From: Mya arenaria
Lineage: Eukaryota; Mollusca; Bivalvia; Myida; Myidae
Length of the DNA: 64,000 nt
Assembly (NCBI RefSeq): GCF_026914265.1
Contig: NC_069132.1
Coordinates: 35,458,932 to 35,522,931, forward strand
Direction of reading: 5' to 3'
Shown here: piece by piece, positions 1 through 12,091 of the stretch
How positions within the stretch are numbered: the first letter of the stretch is position 1
Layout of the letters: the number at the start of each line of letters is the position of its first letter
The notes under the pieces: generated by a model
The model's input: the letters and a program-made list of their open reading frames with translations, nothing else
What the model was told of the DNA's origin: nothing
Database searches by the model: none
Position numbers and translations under genes: made by a program

Positions 1-740
1 TACTTTTGTCCTTTTTTCAAATTATGTTTAGTGGTATATTACAATTGTTTTATATTTATATATTCAAGTACAATCAAAAACCGAAGCCTAAGACGGCTTT
101 ATCTTCGTTCCAGCCCCTGAAGAGACTGAGGCCAAGTCGACGGAACAGTAATATTTTAGTGTCGAGGCAACTGTAGCCCGTACTATTAAAAGAAAGAGGG
201 TTGGATACTTTCATGATCAACGTTGCCGATAATCACACTATTTTTGTCATGGTGTCAATACATATTGATATTTTAGCTTTAAAATATGTTGAGATGTAAG
301 TGTTTAAGCTTCATAAACTTAAAATGATCACGCGATGATACTCTTACATGTCCTTTTTCAAAAACCAATAGCACAATAGCATGTTTTTAATATGCACCTG
401 TATCTATATTTTGAGCATGTAATCTGATATTAAAAATCCGTATTTCTTCAAAGCTTGTTAAAACACTCTTGTTGTATCGAATGCTATATTAAAAAAAGGA
501 AAAAAAGACACCCCATCAGTTATTAGATAATTGTAAATGAGAACAAACATAACCAGATAAAGATGGTCTGTTTGACAAGGTCACAGTCCAGGTATGGACA
601 TATACTTACAAGAGAAGAGAATGGGTACAGTCTTTATGTTGTATATATAAGCTTTCCCTGCTAAGACCCTTCCCCTAACCTTGAGGAGAAAGAAATGCGT
701 TATGTTACAGGTTCGGGTCAGTATAAAATCGGTTCTAAAA
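1..740. other. No recognisable gene
   Basis: AT-rich sequence with no long open frame, no protein similarity that I recognise and no clear repeat structure. Confidence 0.6.
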
Positions 741-741
741 A

Positions 742-905
742 CATGGATACCGTTGCGGTATACAACCGTAAAACCAAGGACACCGTTGCATTATAGAAAC
801 GCAAAAGACATGGACACCGTTGCATTACGGAAACGTTATAAAACATTGACACCGTTGCATTACACAAACCCAAAAGACTTGGACACCGTTGCATTATTGA
901 AACAG
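742..905 (+). repeat. 35-bp minisatellite, about 5 copies
   Basis: The core ACACCGTTGCATTA recurs near 749 (variant), 781, 815, 850 and 885, a spacing of 34-36 bases, with variable spacers such as AAACGCAAAAGACATGG. Because the period is near a multiple of three on parts of both strands, short open frames appear here on both strands; neither looks like a real protein. Confidence 0.8.
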
Positions 906-3115
906 GCGGTATTTTTGGTGAAATTTTGGTTTCGGATAGGGTTAAAAAATCCATGCGTTGTAGGCAGAAACTGTGAATTCCCCCGGTTTTGACAAGAGAG
1001 TATTTGCATATGCTCTATGACGATTTAGGTATACACTGTAAAGATAGAGCCAGTGTCGAAATGATATACATGTAAGCCATGTAATTGTTCAAGTACATAT
1101 AAAAAATACTCATGCTATTGTAACCGAACCTCAACGAGTGGTAGTAAGCCGCACGGGCGGTTACAAGAACCCTCAGGTTCGACACAGGGCAAAGGCAGGG
1201 AGGTTGGGCGTGAAAAACAACTGAGATGTTTTCATTTTTTTATACAATCTATTCAAGAATTTAAGTTCATTAATTATATTCAAATGGAAATAACACAGTA
1301 AAACAAAAACAACTATGAAACTAACAAATGTCCAAGCTACACCTAGCTGCTCAGGCTAGCCATAATGCAACTTTATGTTGTAAGGTTAAAACAATTATGT
1401 AGAGTGTCAAATATTGATAAACACAGTTTAAAAAGCTAAACTCCAAGTAATTTATTTTTAACTATCTAAAATCAGAGAACTTTCACATATCAGTTACAAT
1501 AATCAAGTTGTAAATTGAAAAATCTATATGAAATATTTGAGTGGCCCACAGGGAAACCACACACTACCTGGACAGAGTCCCAAGAATGTAAAAATGGTGA
1601 AGGTACCGTCAGAGGACAAGATAAATCATTGAAACTGATTCAGTCAGTCTTTAGATAGAAAAAAACAAATCCAAGTATGGTTTATAAAATATGAATATTA
1701 ATACAAGTAGCATAGTTTAATTTGGTTATAAAATCAACCAAAAGACAAAGGTAAACAACTTAATAACAAGCCTATAGGTTGCTAATTATAAAACATTTTA
1801 ATGATATACTTTATTCCAAACAAGCTACTTAAAGAAAACTATTCCATATTTAATTTCATAATAAACACACTTCCCAATGAATCATTTACGAACAAAATGG
1901 AACTAACCAGATTTGCAGTTGCAGTTATTAATAGACAGCAGACAGTAAACTCTGAATATAAAATCATATGACAAAGTATGACTTAAACTTTAATGAAATT
2001 GAAAGAAGTATACATTTTAAATCATACTTATCATAATCCAAATAAAAGTACTGAACTTCTTTAGCACGGGAAAATGTAGTTACATGTACACAACAGTCTA
2101 CACTATAGACTTCCGTCATAGTGAATTGGTAGAACCCGTTACACTATTATTGTGCACATCATACGTTTAAATTATAGATGTTTAAATTATAGATAAGGCA
2201 TTAACGCTTGTGGTTCTACTTAACAGATTCTTTGACAAAGAACATTTATTAATTGTTGTAAATTATATTTGGGAGCAAAAGTGCACCTTTAACTGTATTC
2301 AAAATAAAATAGGCATTCCAATGGTGATATCATTGTTTTGAGGGTCAGTGATATTTTCATAGTAATTAAAGAGAAATATTAAGGAGATTTGCCTTTGTAT
2401 GCCTCAAATGAAATATTATAATTGGTATGCGGTATTGTCGCCCCTGTATTTGTATGGTTAAATTATGATGAAATAGAAAGTATATTGGATGTTATGTTTT
2501 TAACAGATTATACATCCATGATATTGAACCGTAAGTGCTGCGCACAATTATAAAAATCTATACTTCTATGGTTCTGTATTGTAATGTATATTGTTCGAAG
2601 TAAAGTAGTATTTAACATAGTGCAATAAAATGTCTTTAAAGAAAATACAATTGTGCATTAAGTTTTTGTTTTGTTTTTCATACGCCTGCTTTTAAAAATC
2701 ACGTGACATGGTGGTACCTTATTTCACTGTTAAGATTTGAGATGGTGAAGGTGAACAACGGCTATCTGCCCGAAGTCAAAGAAAGAGATGAAAGAGAAAT
2801 GCAACAGGTAGCACCGAATGTGACCACGACACATTACGTAATTTCTCCATTCTTCTAACAGAAGTAAATTTAATATAAATGTTACTAAAATTGAAAATGA
2901 AAATTACTAATATCGACATACATGTATATACTCGCGGTCAATGAAAACGCATCAGAGAACATTCTTGCCATAAATTGACGTTGATGTGAAGTTCCTTAAG
3001 AAAACCTTGAGTAAAATGCAGCTATTCTGAAATGTAACACTTGACAAATGATGATTTGTGGGTGATTAGATGATTATACATCAAAGACGGTGGGGTAAAA
3101 TTGAAATTCACATAC
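906..3115. other. Long stretch without a recognisable gene
   Basis: AT-rich, no open frame over about 60 codons that makes sense. A GGTTCGACAC word near 1174 resembles a tRNA B box and is preceded by AGTGGTAGTAAGC, but no full tRNA fold can be drawn. Nothing else recognised. Confidence 0.5.
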
Positions 3116-3830
3116 TCAATATCTAGTATGCCCGCCATTAGCATCCAAGACAGCTTGGCATTTGCGTTTCATACTACGAATGAGACGTTGTACGCGGTAC
3201 TTGGGAATGGTATTCAACTCGTCCCGAAGCGCCTGCACAAGCTCGGCCTTGGTGTTGAAGCGTCAGTGACGTCCACTTTGTACCTGACGTCTAAGCTGGT
3301 TCCAAAGATATCCAATGGGACTGAAGTCCGGAGAGATGGCAGGCCAGGGGAAAACGTTGTCCTGTTGGAAAATGATGACATCACGGTGATCTTGCAAGAA
3401 AGGCACCACACATGGTTCTTGGATGCTGTCGACCAGTGGGCAGTCAGATTACCTTGCTCTACTATTAGCGGTGTTTTGTTGTGCCAGGATATGACTGCCC
3501 AGACAATAACACTGTCTCCTCCCCAAAGAGAGTGCTGTATGACGCAACAGTCGGTGAACCGTTCACCCAATTACCCTACGCTTACAATCAAGAATATATA
3601 TGCAAAAATTGAACACGTCTGGGAATTAAACTTCTTTCCACTGGTTTTGCGTCCATCTTAGTTAGATGTTGGCGAGACCACAATTGGCGGTTCCTACGTC
3701 TTTCCGTCGTTCAGACGTTGCCCCTGGACGCAGCATATGCCCTTATTCCTGCTGCCAGTAAACGTCGACGGACCGTTGATCGACAGATACGTTGCTGATT
3801 GTACCAGACGGTACTGGGGTAAGTATCAAG
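3116..3830 (-). pseudogene. Tc1/mariner-family transposase relic
   Basis: Read on the minus strand and allowing frameshifts, this is the central and C-terminal part of a Tc1-like DDE transposase, the nuclear enzyme that cuts and pastes its element at TA. Visible landmarks in order: a helix-turn-helix remnant (RLRAAGIRAYA), a degenerate first catalytic block (FPDVFNF where the family has FTDESRF), the GGDSVIVWA block, the second block (FQQDN) followed by SPDFSPIGYLWNQL, and the C-terminal RFNTKAELVQALRDELNTIP with a stop at 3116-3118. At least three frameshifts and in-frame stops make it inactive. The upstream side is cut off where the 3' tail of a LINE begins at about 3833. The 186-codon plus-strand frame over the same bases is an antisense shadow. 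Confidence 0.88.
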
Positions 3831-4012
3831 ATTTCAAGATTTCAAGATTTATTTAGATCATGGGTTATTACAACCATGTGATCAGAACAATAACGCTTTA
3901 ACAAACAATTAAACATATATATATATAAACAAAGTGGACATATATTACATACAGTTTCCTATAATAGGAAATACTAAGACAAATAAGTCGTATTGTTTTT
4001 AAAGGAGAATGA

Positions 4013-7000
4013 CTATTTGACATTAGATAAAAGGGATTTACAAAATATAGCCAGTTTAATAAGTTCTTTTTTGTTTTTACTGTTCATTAATTGATCTAAC
4101 TTAATACAATTAGAGTTACGACAAAGTACAATTTAATATTTTTCTTTCTATCGTCTGAAAAATGTTGACATTCAAACAAGTAATGAAATTCATCACCTAA
4201 ACTATTACTACTACACAAATAACATGTTCTACGAAATCTCTCAACATTTTGACCACGCCCTACTTCAATAGGAAATTTGTGATTCATAATTCTAAATTTA
4301 AGCAAATACAATGAAAGATTCTTGGGTAGTATATCAATATAGCTTTCAAACCCAAAATCTTTTTTGTATACTTTATACATTTGACATTTTGGTGAATTTG
4401 AAACAATACTATACCAATTTTGAATAAATTGGTCAGATAATCTGTTTTTAACCATATTTTTAAAAACAATAACACTATTAACCTGTTGCAAATCAAAGTA
4501 CATACTTAATCCTAAATCATTTAAAGAATTCTTAACAAAGGAAAGCCATGGGAACTTTAAGCCAGAGGTAACATCATTGTGCAAAGAATATGCAGTATTA
4601 TACAATAAATGACTAATTTTGCTGCTGCTCACATCAGCAGAATTTACTATTTTACTCCAAAAGGTCAAAAGCCTAGTTTTAGCTTGTATAGAAATTGGTT
4701 TTAAACCAAGTTCACCATAAATCATACAATTAGGGGTACACTGTTTTAAATTTAAAATGAGTTTACAATATTTTAACTGAAATTGGTCTAATATCTTAAG
4801 ATCCTCCATAGCCCATACCTCTGAACCATATAATAATATTGGTACAATCATTGAATTAAACAAATACAATTGAAAAGAGAAAGCTAAGTTAAGTTTACGA
4901 GATTTCTTTATAAGTGCAAACATTGCTTTACGAGCTTGATCTACCAAAAGTTTTTTAGTTTTAGTAAATTTACCATTGTAGCTAAACATAACACCAAGAT
5001 ACACAAACTCATCAACAATATCTACTTTAGCGCCATCATAGTAGAAATCCTGTTCTTTCAGTAATGTTCTTTTAGACTTGCAAAAAACAATAACTTTAGT
5101 TTTACTGGGATTAACTTTTAAATCCCACATATTACAATATTCTGGCATGGCATTCAATGCCGCTTGCAAGTCGGCATGAGATTCGGCGAGAATAACTGTG
5201 TCATCAGCATAAAGTAATATATAAAGACGTAGGTAAACATCTACATCATCATCACTTAAACATTCAAAGGTACTTTTAGAAAAGGTTTCAAGCCCTCCAA
5301 ACCTACTTGACATAAACTGAGTCAAATCATTAAGAAACAAAGAAAATAGTATCGGGGAAAGGTTCTCACCTTGCCTAACACCAGCTTGACTACTAAAAAA
5401 CTCTGATAATGAATTAACAACTTTAACACATGACTTAGCAATATCATACATACTGTTAATTATCTTAATACATTTACCATCTATATTATTTTCTAAGAGT
5501 TTATGCCACAAAGCTATTCTATTAACACTATCAAATGCTTTCTTATAATCAATAAAGGCACAGTAAAGTTTTCTACCTTTCATTAAATAAAAATCAATCA
5601 AGATTTTCAAAGAAAAAACATGATCAATGGTACTATAATTTTTCCTGAAGCCAGCTTGCTCCTCACAGAGTAAATTGTGGTTAACCAGGAAAGAGTTTAA
5701 TCTGTTATTTAGGACAGTCGTAAATAATTTTCCCATGCAACTTAAAATTGTAATGCCTCTATATTTATCCGGGTCATTGATGCTACCCTTGTTTTTATAA
5801 ATTGGGAAAATGATGCCTCTACTCCAAACCTCTGGGAATACTCCAGAATCAAAAATGAAATAAAATAGTTTGCAAACAAGTAATAAGAAAGACTCACTTC
5901 CATTATACTTAAGATATTCGTTTAAAATATTATCAAATGAAGAAGGACATTTATTGTTTTTCAAGCTGTGTACCGCTGTCTAATTTCATCAATACTAAAT
6001 ACCATGTTTAATTCTTCATTATTGCCCGGGATAGAATCAAAATCAATTTCTGAATACATATCCACATCATTGGTTGACGAAGTTTGATTTAACTTGACAA
6101 AGTGTTCATAAAATACATCTTTAGAAATGCTAGACAAGGGTTTTCTTCTTTTCATCGCAATATTTATTTAATAATCCCCAAAAAGCTTTGGGATTAGAAT
6201 TACGAAGACTTTTTAACTTTTTATTTACATTCCCTTTGAAAGTATTAATTTTCTTATTCATTAATTTCTTATAAGACTTACTATTGTTAGCTAAGGAAGC
6301 AAAATTTTCATTTGTTCTATTAAATCTGTACTAATGTTTACTTTTAATATAATTAGCTCTAGCAACTTTACAATCATTATCATACCATTCTTTCTTAAAG
6401 TGTTTACGAACAGGTGTTTTATTAACAGTTTTCTTTTCTAACAACAATTGAGATTTATCAGCAGCATTAGTTAAAATATTAGAAACACTATTTGTCAAAT
6501 GATTAACAACATCAACAGTATACTGCTTACTAATACATAAGCTATCTATTTCATCTGCCAAAGCAGTGATCTTTAACTCATCAATGTGACTTACAAATTG
6601 ATTTTTTGCATTATTATCCCATATTGGTCTCATTACAACATCATCAGTGGAATCAACAACATTTTTAACATGGTCAGAACTTAAATTTAATGACATATTA
6701 ATACTAATACTAAATTCTACACAAGAGTGAACATCAGAAAACAATGGATCATGTTCCTGCACCTCAAAATGTACAGTTCTGGGAAATAATTCCGGCGATA
6801 ACAAAACATAATCTATAAGAGTACTGCTTATACATGTACACTGACCAATATCAATATCTTTGCCTAATCTTCCATTAGCTATGTATATGTTAGCAGACTT
6901 ACATAGATCTATCAAACGATAACCATAGTTATTTGGAGCATGAGTATCACGTGAACACCTTTCAACTGAAAATCCTAGATCCAATAAATTGGCAATGGAG

Positions 7001-8157
7001 AGCATATTCCTAGTAGTAACATCTAAGTTTTGAGATGCAATATAAGGATCAATTTCCACAAAATCTAATAGTTTTTTAGTATGAGCATTTAAATCGCCCA
7101 TTATAGCAAAGAATGCATTATCAAATTCTGAGTAAATATCGACAATATCGCGTTCTAATTTATCAAAAATATCGATAGAACTGTACTTTGAACCTTCAGG
7201 TGGTATATAAACTGTACCAACAATTACATCACTGGAAATGAATTAAAACCAGAGGCAATTTTCATTGCTACAATCAAGAATTTTAATTTGATCAGCCAAA
7301 TCCTTCTGAATAAAAATTCCTACACCTCCAGATTTTCTTATAAACTTTCCTCTACATATACCTTTAAAAACATAACCATGCAAGACAGGAACATCATAAC
7401 TATCTAATTTTGTTTCTGCTAAACCAATGACATCATACTTGTTAATAAGATCAACAAACTCAGGGTAATCAATTTTGGACATAAGTCCACACACATTTAT
7501 AAAGGCTAGTTTCACAACTCTGGTATCAACAGACAAACAATATGAAGTATGGTCGACATTATTAGTAAAAGTGATACAATTATCATCAATACTAAAGTTT
7601 GAGGCAACTGCATCAAGTGTTTTAGCAACACCATTATTTGTAAAATCTACAGAACAATCAACAGATTTATGAAAACTGGGAGTATTAATTTCAGTTTGAC
7701 TATCTTGCACAGTTTGAACACATAATGAATTTACATGACTAAAATTAATATGTAATGGATAAACAGAATTATCTAAACAATTTACAAAATTCTCATTTGT
7801 ATTAACATCAGACAAACAACTTGACATACATGTATGAACATGAACATTGCTAGTGGTAATAGAACATTTGATATTACTAGAACTTGTAACCTTTGCAACA
7901 TTACTTGTAACATTAATATTTGCAGCATTGAAAGCATCATCAACATTTTTATGAAAATTGGAAGTATTCACTACAGTTTGATTATCAATTTGTGATATAT
8001 ATGCACATAATGTATTTACGTGTTTAGGAGTAGAACTAGTATGTAGTTGATATACAGTACTACTTGTACCATTATCAAAATTCGGAGAAACAATTGAACT
8101 TTTAACATAACTGTCATAAACAAAGTCATCGGGGATTTCATCATCCTCCTCTGGATC
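4013..8157 (-). pseudogene. LINE ORF2: endonuclease-reverse transcriptase, frameshifted
   Basis: Residues downstream of the ORF1 TAG run open to 7243: a Ser/Asn/Val-rich linker, then the start of the APE-like endonuclease (LAFINVCGLMSKIDY, the E block GLAETKLDSYD). A frameshift near 7240 moves the frame; the next segment (7101-6331) holds the MGDLNAHT metal-site motif and SSTLIDYVLLSPEL. After a further shift comes the reverse transcriptase (5964-4096): PDKYRGITILS, EEQAGFRKNYSTIDH, the FIDYKKAFDSV motif A, GVRQGENLSPILF, and the YADD catalytic box (LLYADDTVILAES), then a C-terminal CYLCSSNSLGDEFHYLFEC zinc-knuckle-like segment. Frameshifts near 7240, 6155-6330, 5961 and about 4125 inactivate it; the last reading frame closes at 4013-4015. 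Confidence 0.88.
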
Positions 8158-8895
8158 CTAGATGTATCTCTGCAGACCCATGTCCTTTAACATATCATCT
8201 GTAACATTCACACCAAGCTGATCGAAGATGTCATCAGGTGAGGACAGGGTGTTATGTTTACCCTTATACATACAATGGATATTACCATTTATAACGAAAG
8301 TTTTTTCCACTCCTGGAAGTTTCGCGACCACAGCTTTAAGCTTTATGCGCAAGGGAGTCAGGTCATCCATAATGTAGATATTCTTATAGTGCGGGTTAGG
8401 ACTGGATTTGAGATTCTTCTTAAATCTGTGTAGTGTACGGATTGGCTCGCGCGATACAAAACGTACAATGATCTGCTTCTTTGCCCCACGCGACTTGGGA
8501 TTAGTGTAGTGACAGGCACTTATGTCAGCCCTAGTGATGACAGTCTGACGAGTACTGGGAGAAATGACAGATTGGCTGAGCTCCTCCTCCTCCTGCGAAA
8601 CATCATTCATGGCTTTGTTTTCCAGTGAAATAGCATGGTTAAACATGCTTAACACAGAGTCAGTTAAGTCTCCATCCGGGTAGAAGTTGCCGATGCGAAT
8701 ATTCTCCCGTTTAGTATATTGGGCCACATTGTCATTTTCGTATAACAACACTCTGATGTTGCTTTTGGCAAGTTGGAATTTTTCCTGTTTTACACAATCA
8801 TTCATTATGCATTCTAGTTTATCAAAACGTTGATTCAGTCTATTCTCTAATTCATCTAGGTCAATTCCAGACTTCGGACCACGTTTCCCAGCCAT
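8158..8895 (-). CDS. LINE ORF1 nucleic-acid chaperone-like protein
   Basis: 245 codons from ATG at 8895, chosen over the longer frame (to 9039) because MAGKRGPKSG begins a typical basic N terminus. Residues about 12-45 (LDELENRLNQRFDKLECIMND) form a short coiled coil. Residues about 145-230, with KKQIIVRFVSREPIRTLHRFK and later IYIMDDLTPLRIKLK, look like the RRM/C-terminal RNA-binding unit of LINE ORF1 proteins, which coat element RNA in cytoplasmic RNPs. The frame is intact and ends at TAG (8158-8160). The same frame stays open past that TAG into ORF2, without an ATG for roughly 100 codons. Confidence 0.8.
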   Translation of the reverse strand: MAGKRGPKSGIDLDELENRLNQRFDKLECIMNDCVKQEKFQLAKSNIRVLLYENDNVAQYTKRENIRIGNFYPDGDLTDSVLSMFNHAISLENKAMNDVSQEEEELSQSVISPSTRQTVITRADISACHYTNPKSRGAKKQIIVRFVSREPIRTLHRFKKNLKSSPNPHYKNIYIMDDLTPLRIKLKAVVAKLPGVEKTFVINGNIHCMYKGKHNTLSSPDDIFDQLGVNVTDDMLKDMGLQRYI

Positions 8896-9100
8896 GTTAA
8901 AATGGTGGGTGGGGTAATGTCGACAAACGTTGTTCCCCGATACAAGAAGAAACTCGTTGTTTCCGTTGATGTTTATCTTCTTTAATGATGAAAAGTATTT
9001 ACCATCGATGAAATAAAATGTTAAAAGAATTTCCCACACGTTAATAAGTCTAAATAAGTAAAAAAAAGTGTTTAATTTTAAACTTTCTCGTGGCGTTGCA

Positions 9101-9536
9101 GTTAACAGTTCAGCCGATAAAAAGTTGTTTTCGATAAAAAAATCTCGAAGCTCTCGTTAGCATAGCGACTATCGTAAACCATTATTTAACGACTGCCTGA
9201 TGGGTGTCGTAGAGCTCTCGTTACCATCATTATGTAACAAAATCAAGCACGCTTTTCTTCACGTTTCCTTAAACAAACGCAGGAAAAGGTGTTGTCACAT
9301 AGATATAACAAAAGCTAAATGTAAGCTGTCACTATTTAATATCGTGGTTGGAATTTTAATCCTTGAGGTAAATTAATAACATTGAACCATTTATTAATTT
9401 ATGCTGATGATGAAGACGACGACGATGATGATGATGTTGATGATAACTATTATTATTTCGGTCGCAGATAACATCAAACTCCTTACTTAATATTTTATGG
9501 TTAAATCAGTTATATAAGAATTTCTTCTCTTATCAG
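9101..9536. other. Flank between LINE and Harbinger transposase
   Basis: No gene. Contains a short GAC/GAT-rich microsatellite at about 9409-9445 and the segment ATCTCGAAGCTCTCGTTAGC (from 9142), which partly matches, in inverted orientation, sequence at 12,490-12,560 and may be a terminal-repeat remnant of the Harbinger element. Confidence 0.45.
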
Positions 9537-10581
9537 ATGGCACTTGTATTTCTGGGAGGTGACGGTAACAGAAGGCGCCATAATATTCCAAGGGTATTTA
9601 GAGATAGAATGAATCCCCTCGACGTAATGAACGATCATGAAATTATTTAGAAATATCGGTTGGACAGAGATGCAATTCTTGAAATATGTGCACAAACTCA
9701 ACTAGTAAGGCCAACAAGTCGCAGTCAGTCACTTCCGGTTTCCCTGCAGGTACTTGTTGCATTGCGATATTACGCTACCGGAAGTTTCCAGTCAGTACTC
9801 GCGGATGGTCATGGGATATCTATTCACTCGATTTCAAGAAGCATTCACGCGGTATCTAAAGCCCTAACGAGACAAGTGCCCGGCAAATAAAATTTCCAAC
9901 TACACGTGCAGAACTTACAAGAACGAAGCAACTATTTCATGATATAAGCGGCTTTCTCAATATAATTGGTGTCGTTGATGGCACGTATGTTCCAATAATG
10001 TCTCCGACTGAAGATGAACATTTGTATGTAACTAGCAAGGGATTTCATGCAATAAATGTTCAGGGTATATGTAGTGCTGACAATTTATTCATAAATATAG
10101 TTGTTCGTTGGCCAGGGTCAACACATGACTCTTTCATATGGAATAACTGTGAATGTGTACGTATGATCGAAAAATTGGATTTACAGAATACTTGGCTTTT
10201 GGGCGATAGTGCGTACCCGTTGAGGAAATACCTCTTAACACCATTACCTACTGCAAACACAGAGCCTGAACGGAGATATAACGTACACGGTGTGCTTGAA
10301 CGTACTTTCGGGATTTGGAAAATGAGATTCCGATGTCTCCACAATTCCGGTGGGTACATGACGTACACGCCAGTCAAGTGTGCCAATATTGTACTGCGGT
10401 GGCGGTTCTTCACAACATTTGTGTTTCGAGAAATCTGCCTTTCATCGATGACAATGATGACCGTGTTCACGACAATGATAATGACAACAATGGAGATGAC
10501 AACGACGGAAATGATGGGGAAAACAACAACAACGAAGATGGTAGACAGACACGCAATAACCTTATTCGCAAGACGTTTTGA
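9537..10581 (+). pseudogene. HARBI1-like DDE_Tnp_4 transposase relic
   Basis: Starts at ATG 9537 (MALVFLGGDGNRRRHNIPRV), directly after a TTATCAG that could be a splice acceptor. An in-frame TAG (9648) splits it from the YRLDRDAILEIC helix-turn-helix region, where the frame continues; a one-base frameshift near 9890 then leads to the catalytic part. DDE residues are visible: first D in GVVDGTYVPI, second D in LLGDSAYPL, E in GVLERTFGIWKMRF. The few residues normally between YN and the E block are missing (RRYNVHGVLERT). A second frameshift after FRCL leads to VAVLHNICVSRNLP and an Asp/Asn-rich tail. The last frame ends at about 10581. The conserved catalytic residues but broken frame say pseudogene. 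Minus-strand ORF over 10060-10470 is a shadow. Confidence 0.88.
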
Positions 10582-11032
10582 CGCTAATTAAATCTAGGAC
10601 ATGTACTCGTAACGTCTACAATCATAAATGTTTGCTATCAAATTGTCGTTTTGATAATCACAACCATGGTTTAATGTACATTAAGCAAGTTTATAGCTAT
10701 ATGTCACTGTGTGGCGGGGAACGTCCCATTAATGATTAAAGTTGCAGTAAGAAAAAATGTTATTTTAATGTGGAACTGTAATGCTCTGTTAAACTAGAAC
10801 AAAACTTGTTTATGTTCTGTTTCCGTTCTGTTCCTAAAGTGTTTAGGAAAACTCGCAAGGAAATATGTCCATTCATGCTTTACTTATGGTTATACTTTTC
10901 TGAGATTTTGTGGATTGAAAGGAGATTTTGTTATAAATGTACTTAGACATTACATGTATTGATTATATAGATATTAATACGCACTGTACTGTTACGTTTA
11001 TAACGGAAAGATATATAACGAGACTTTGACAG
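10582..11032. other. No recognisable gene
   Basis: AT-rich stretch after the transposase; no open frame or repeat that I can name. Confidence 0.5.
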
Positions 11033-11269
11033 TCAATTGTCCCATGGTTCGTATGAAGTATAACCGAAGAAAGTACCGTGGTTGTCGGCGATGGCCATGA
11101 CATTGACATTCCCTTTAATCGATAACCCCTGTCCACGCGCAACTTTTAATACCTTAACCAAGTTTGTGATACCATATTTGGTAAAGTTGTACAAATAAGG
11201 GTGAACGAGATCCAAATTTGAGAAATTTGTTTTTATCTTGTCAGGAAAGTTACCTAAATCAAAGCTCAT
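11033..11269 (-). CDS. Possible terminal exon, unrecognised
   Basis: A 78-codon minus-strand frame beginning MSFDLGNFPDKIKTNFSN and ending GTFFGYTSYEPWDN. It has amino-acid composition like a real globular protein and lies downstream, on the same strand, of the F-box/LRR-like fragment at 11706-12091, so it could be a 3' exon of the same captured or host gene. I recognise no domain, and no convincing acceptor was settled. Low confidence. Confidence 0.3.
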   Translation of the reverse strand: MSFDLGNFPDKIKTNFSNLDLVHPYLYNFTKYGITNLVKVLKVARGQGLSIKGNVNVMAIADNHGTFFGYTSYEPWDN

Positions 11270-11705
11270 ACCCGTCGCGTATACCCGGGGGTTGATTATT
11301 TAACCAAGATTTTGTGAATTGAACTGGGATTAGTGCGGATTTTTTCGTTGTTAAACCTAAGTCAAAAGGTTAAGGGCCAACCCCCTACCATGTTATTCGA
11401 AATAATATTGTCTTGCTTCAGATCAATCAAAATGAAATAAAACAGCATCGTGTTTTGACATACAAAAACAGATTTTACGAACAATACATGTATTTTCAGG
11501 ACTACAGATACAACAAAGTATGTATTATACATGCATGTATTATATAAAGTGCAAATGTTTGTTTTTATGTAGGTACTTTCCTTAATATTGATGGCATTTC
11601 TAAGTTTACAATGTTAAAAAGTCATCAGAGCTTTTCACTATAATGTTCATTACATTCGATATTGTGCCCAGTTGTACTGCAGCATTCTACTTGGAATAAT
11701 GTCAA
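11270..11705. other. No recognisable gene
   Basis: AT-rich spacer between the two minus-strand frames; would be an intron if they belong together. Nothing else seen. Confidence 0.4.
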
Positions 11706-12091
11706 TCATCGCATTGTTCCACAATATTTGTTAAAGATTTCTGCCCAAATTACAATTTCTGTAGTGTTCATCTCCACATGTACGTCTGTAATATGTGGAA
11801 GCCTTTTCTTAATGTACAAAAAGTCACATGGTTTTAGAGGTTCACACCTGAAGACGGACGTAAGTGAACGTTTTAGACAATGCGCTAATGTTTTTAAATC
11901 GTGGGGTCTCCCTGCATACATTTCGAGGGACTTAAGATGTTGCATATGTGAATGAACATCGAATTTTTCTATCAAATCACAGTTCAGAGCAAGATGTCTC
12001 AGGTTGGACATTTTCATGAGTGCTGAGTCGTAGTTGGTCACAGACTTGCAAGTCAGGCTTGCATAGCGAAAATGCCACCAAATTAATCCAG
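11706..12091 (-). pseudogene. F-box/LRR-like protein fragment
   Basis: Minus-strand frame with leucine-rich-repeat spacing: SALMKMSNLRHLALNCDLIE, HMQHLKSLEMYAGRPHDLKTLAHCLK, RLPHITDVHVEMNTTEI. Just before it, SKAWRHVAESGLIWWHF resembles the end of an F-box, a SKP1-binding module of ubiquitin-ligase receptors. The frame stops after NKYCGTMR (11706-11708), shorter than a whole LRR receptor. Its 5' side runs into, and partly overlaps in a different frame, the Myb-like segment, so the junction (about 12092-12150) is a fusion or insertion point. Likely a fragment rather than a working gene. Confidence 0.5.

Larger units (their letters stand above)
3833..9100 (-). mobile_element. Near-complete non-LTR retrotransposon (LINE)
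   Basis: A minus-strand element with a coiled-coil/RRM-like ORF1 (8895-8158), then apurinic-type endonuclease and reverse transcriptase (8157-4013), a short 3' UTR, and a 3' tail made of repeats of ATCTTGAA at 3833-3860. The order ORF1-EN-RT-CCHC and the microsatellite-like tail are typical of APE-type LINEs. The 5' boundary is not sharp; about 9100 is an estimate. The clade is not assigned: the RT resembles invertebrate I/Nimb- or L1-like groups more than CR1. Several frameshifts mean it is probably dead, but the reading frames are unusually well preserved, so insertion is fairly recent. Confidence 0.85.

Noticed and set aside
1130..1200. tRNA gene or SINE head
   Set aside because: Only a partial B box and a poor A box; no acceptor stem or anticodon loop can be drawn.
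3101..3661. 186-codon plus-strand frame
   Set aside because: Antisense shadow of the Tc1-like transposase, which is recognisable on the minus strand.
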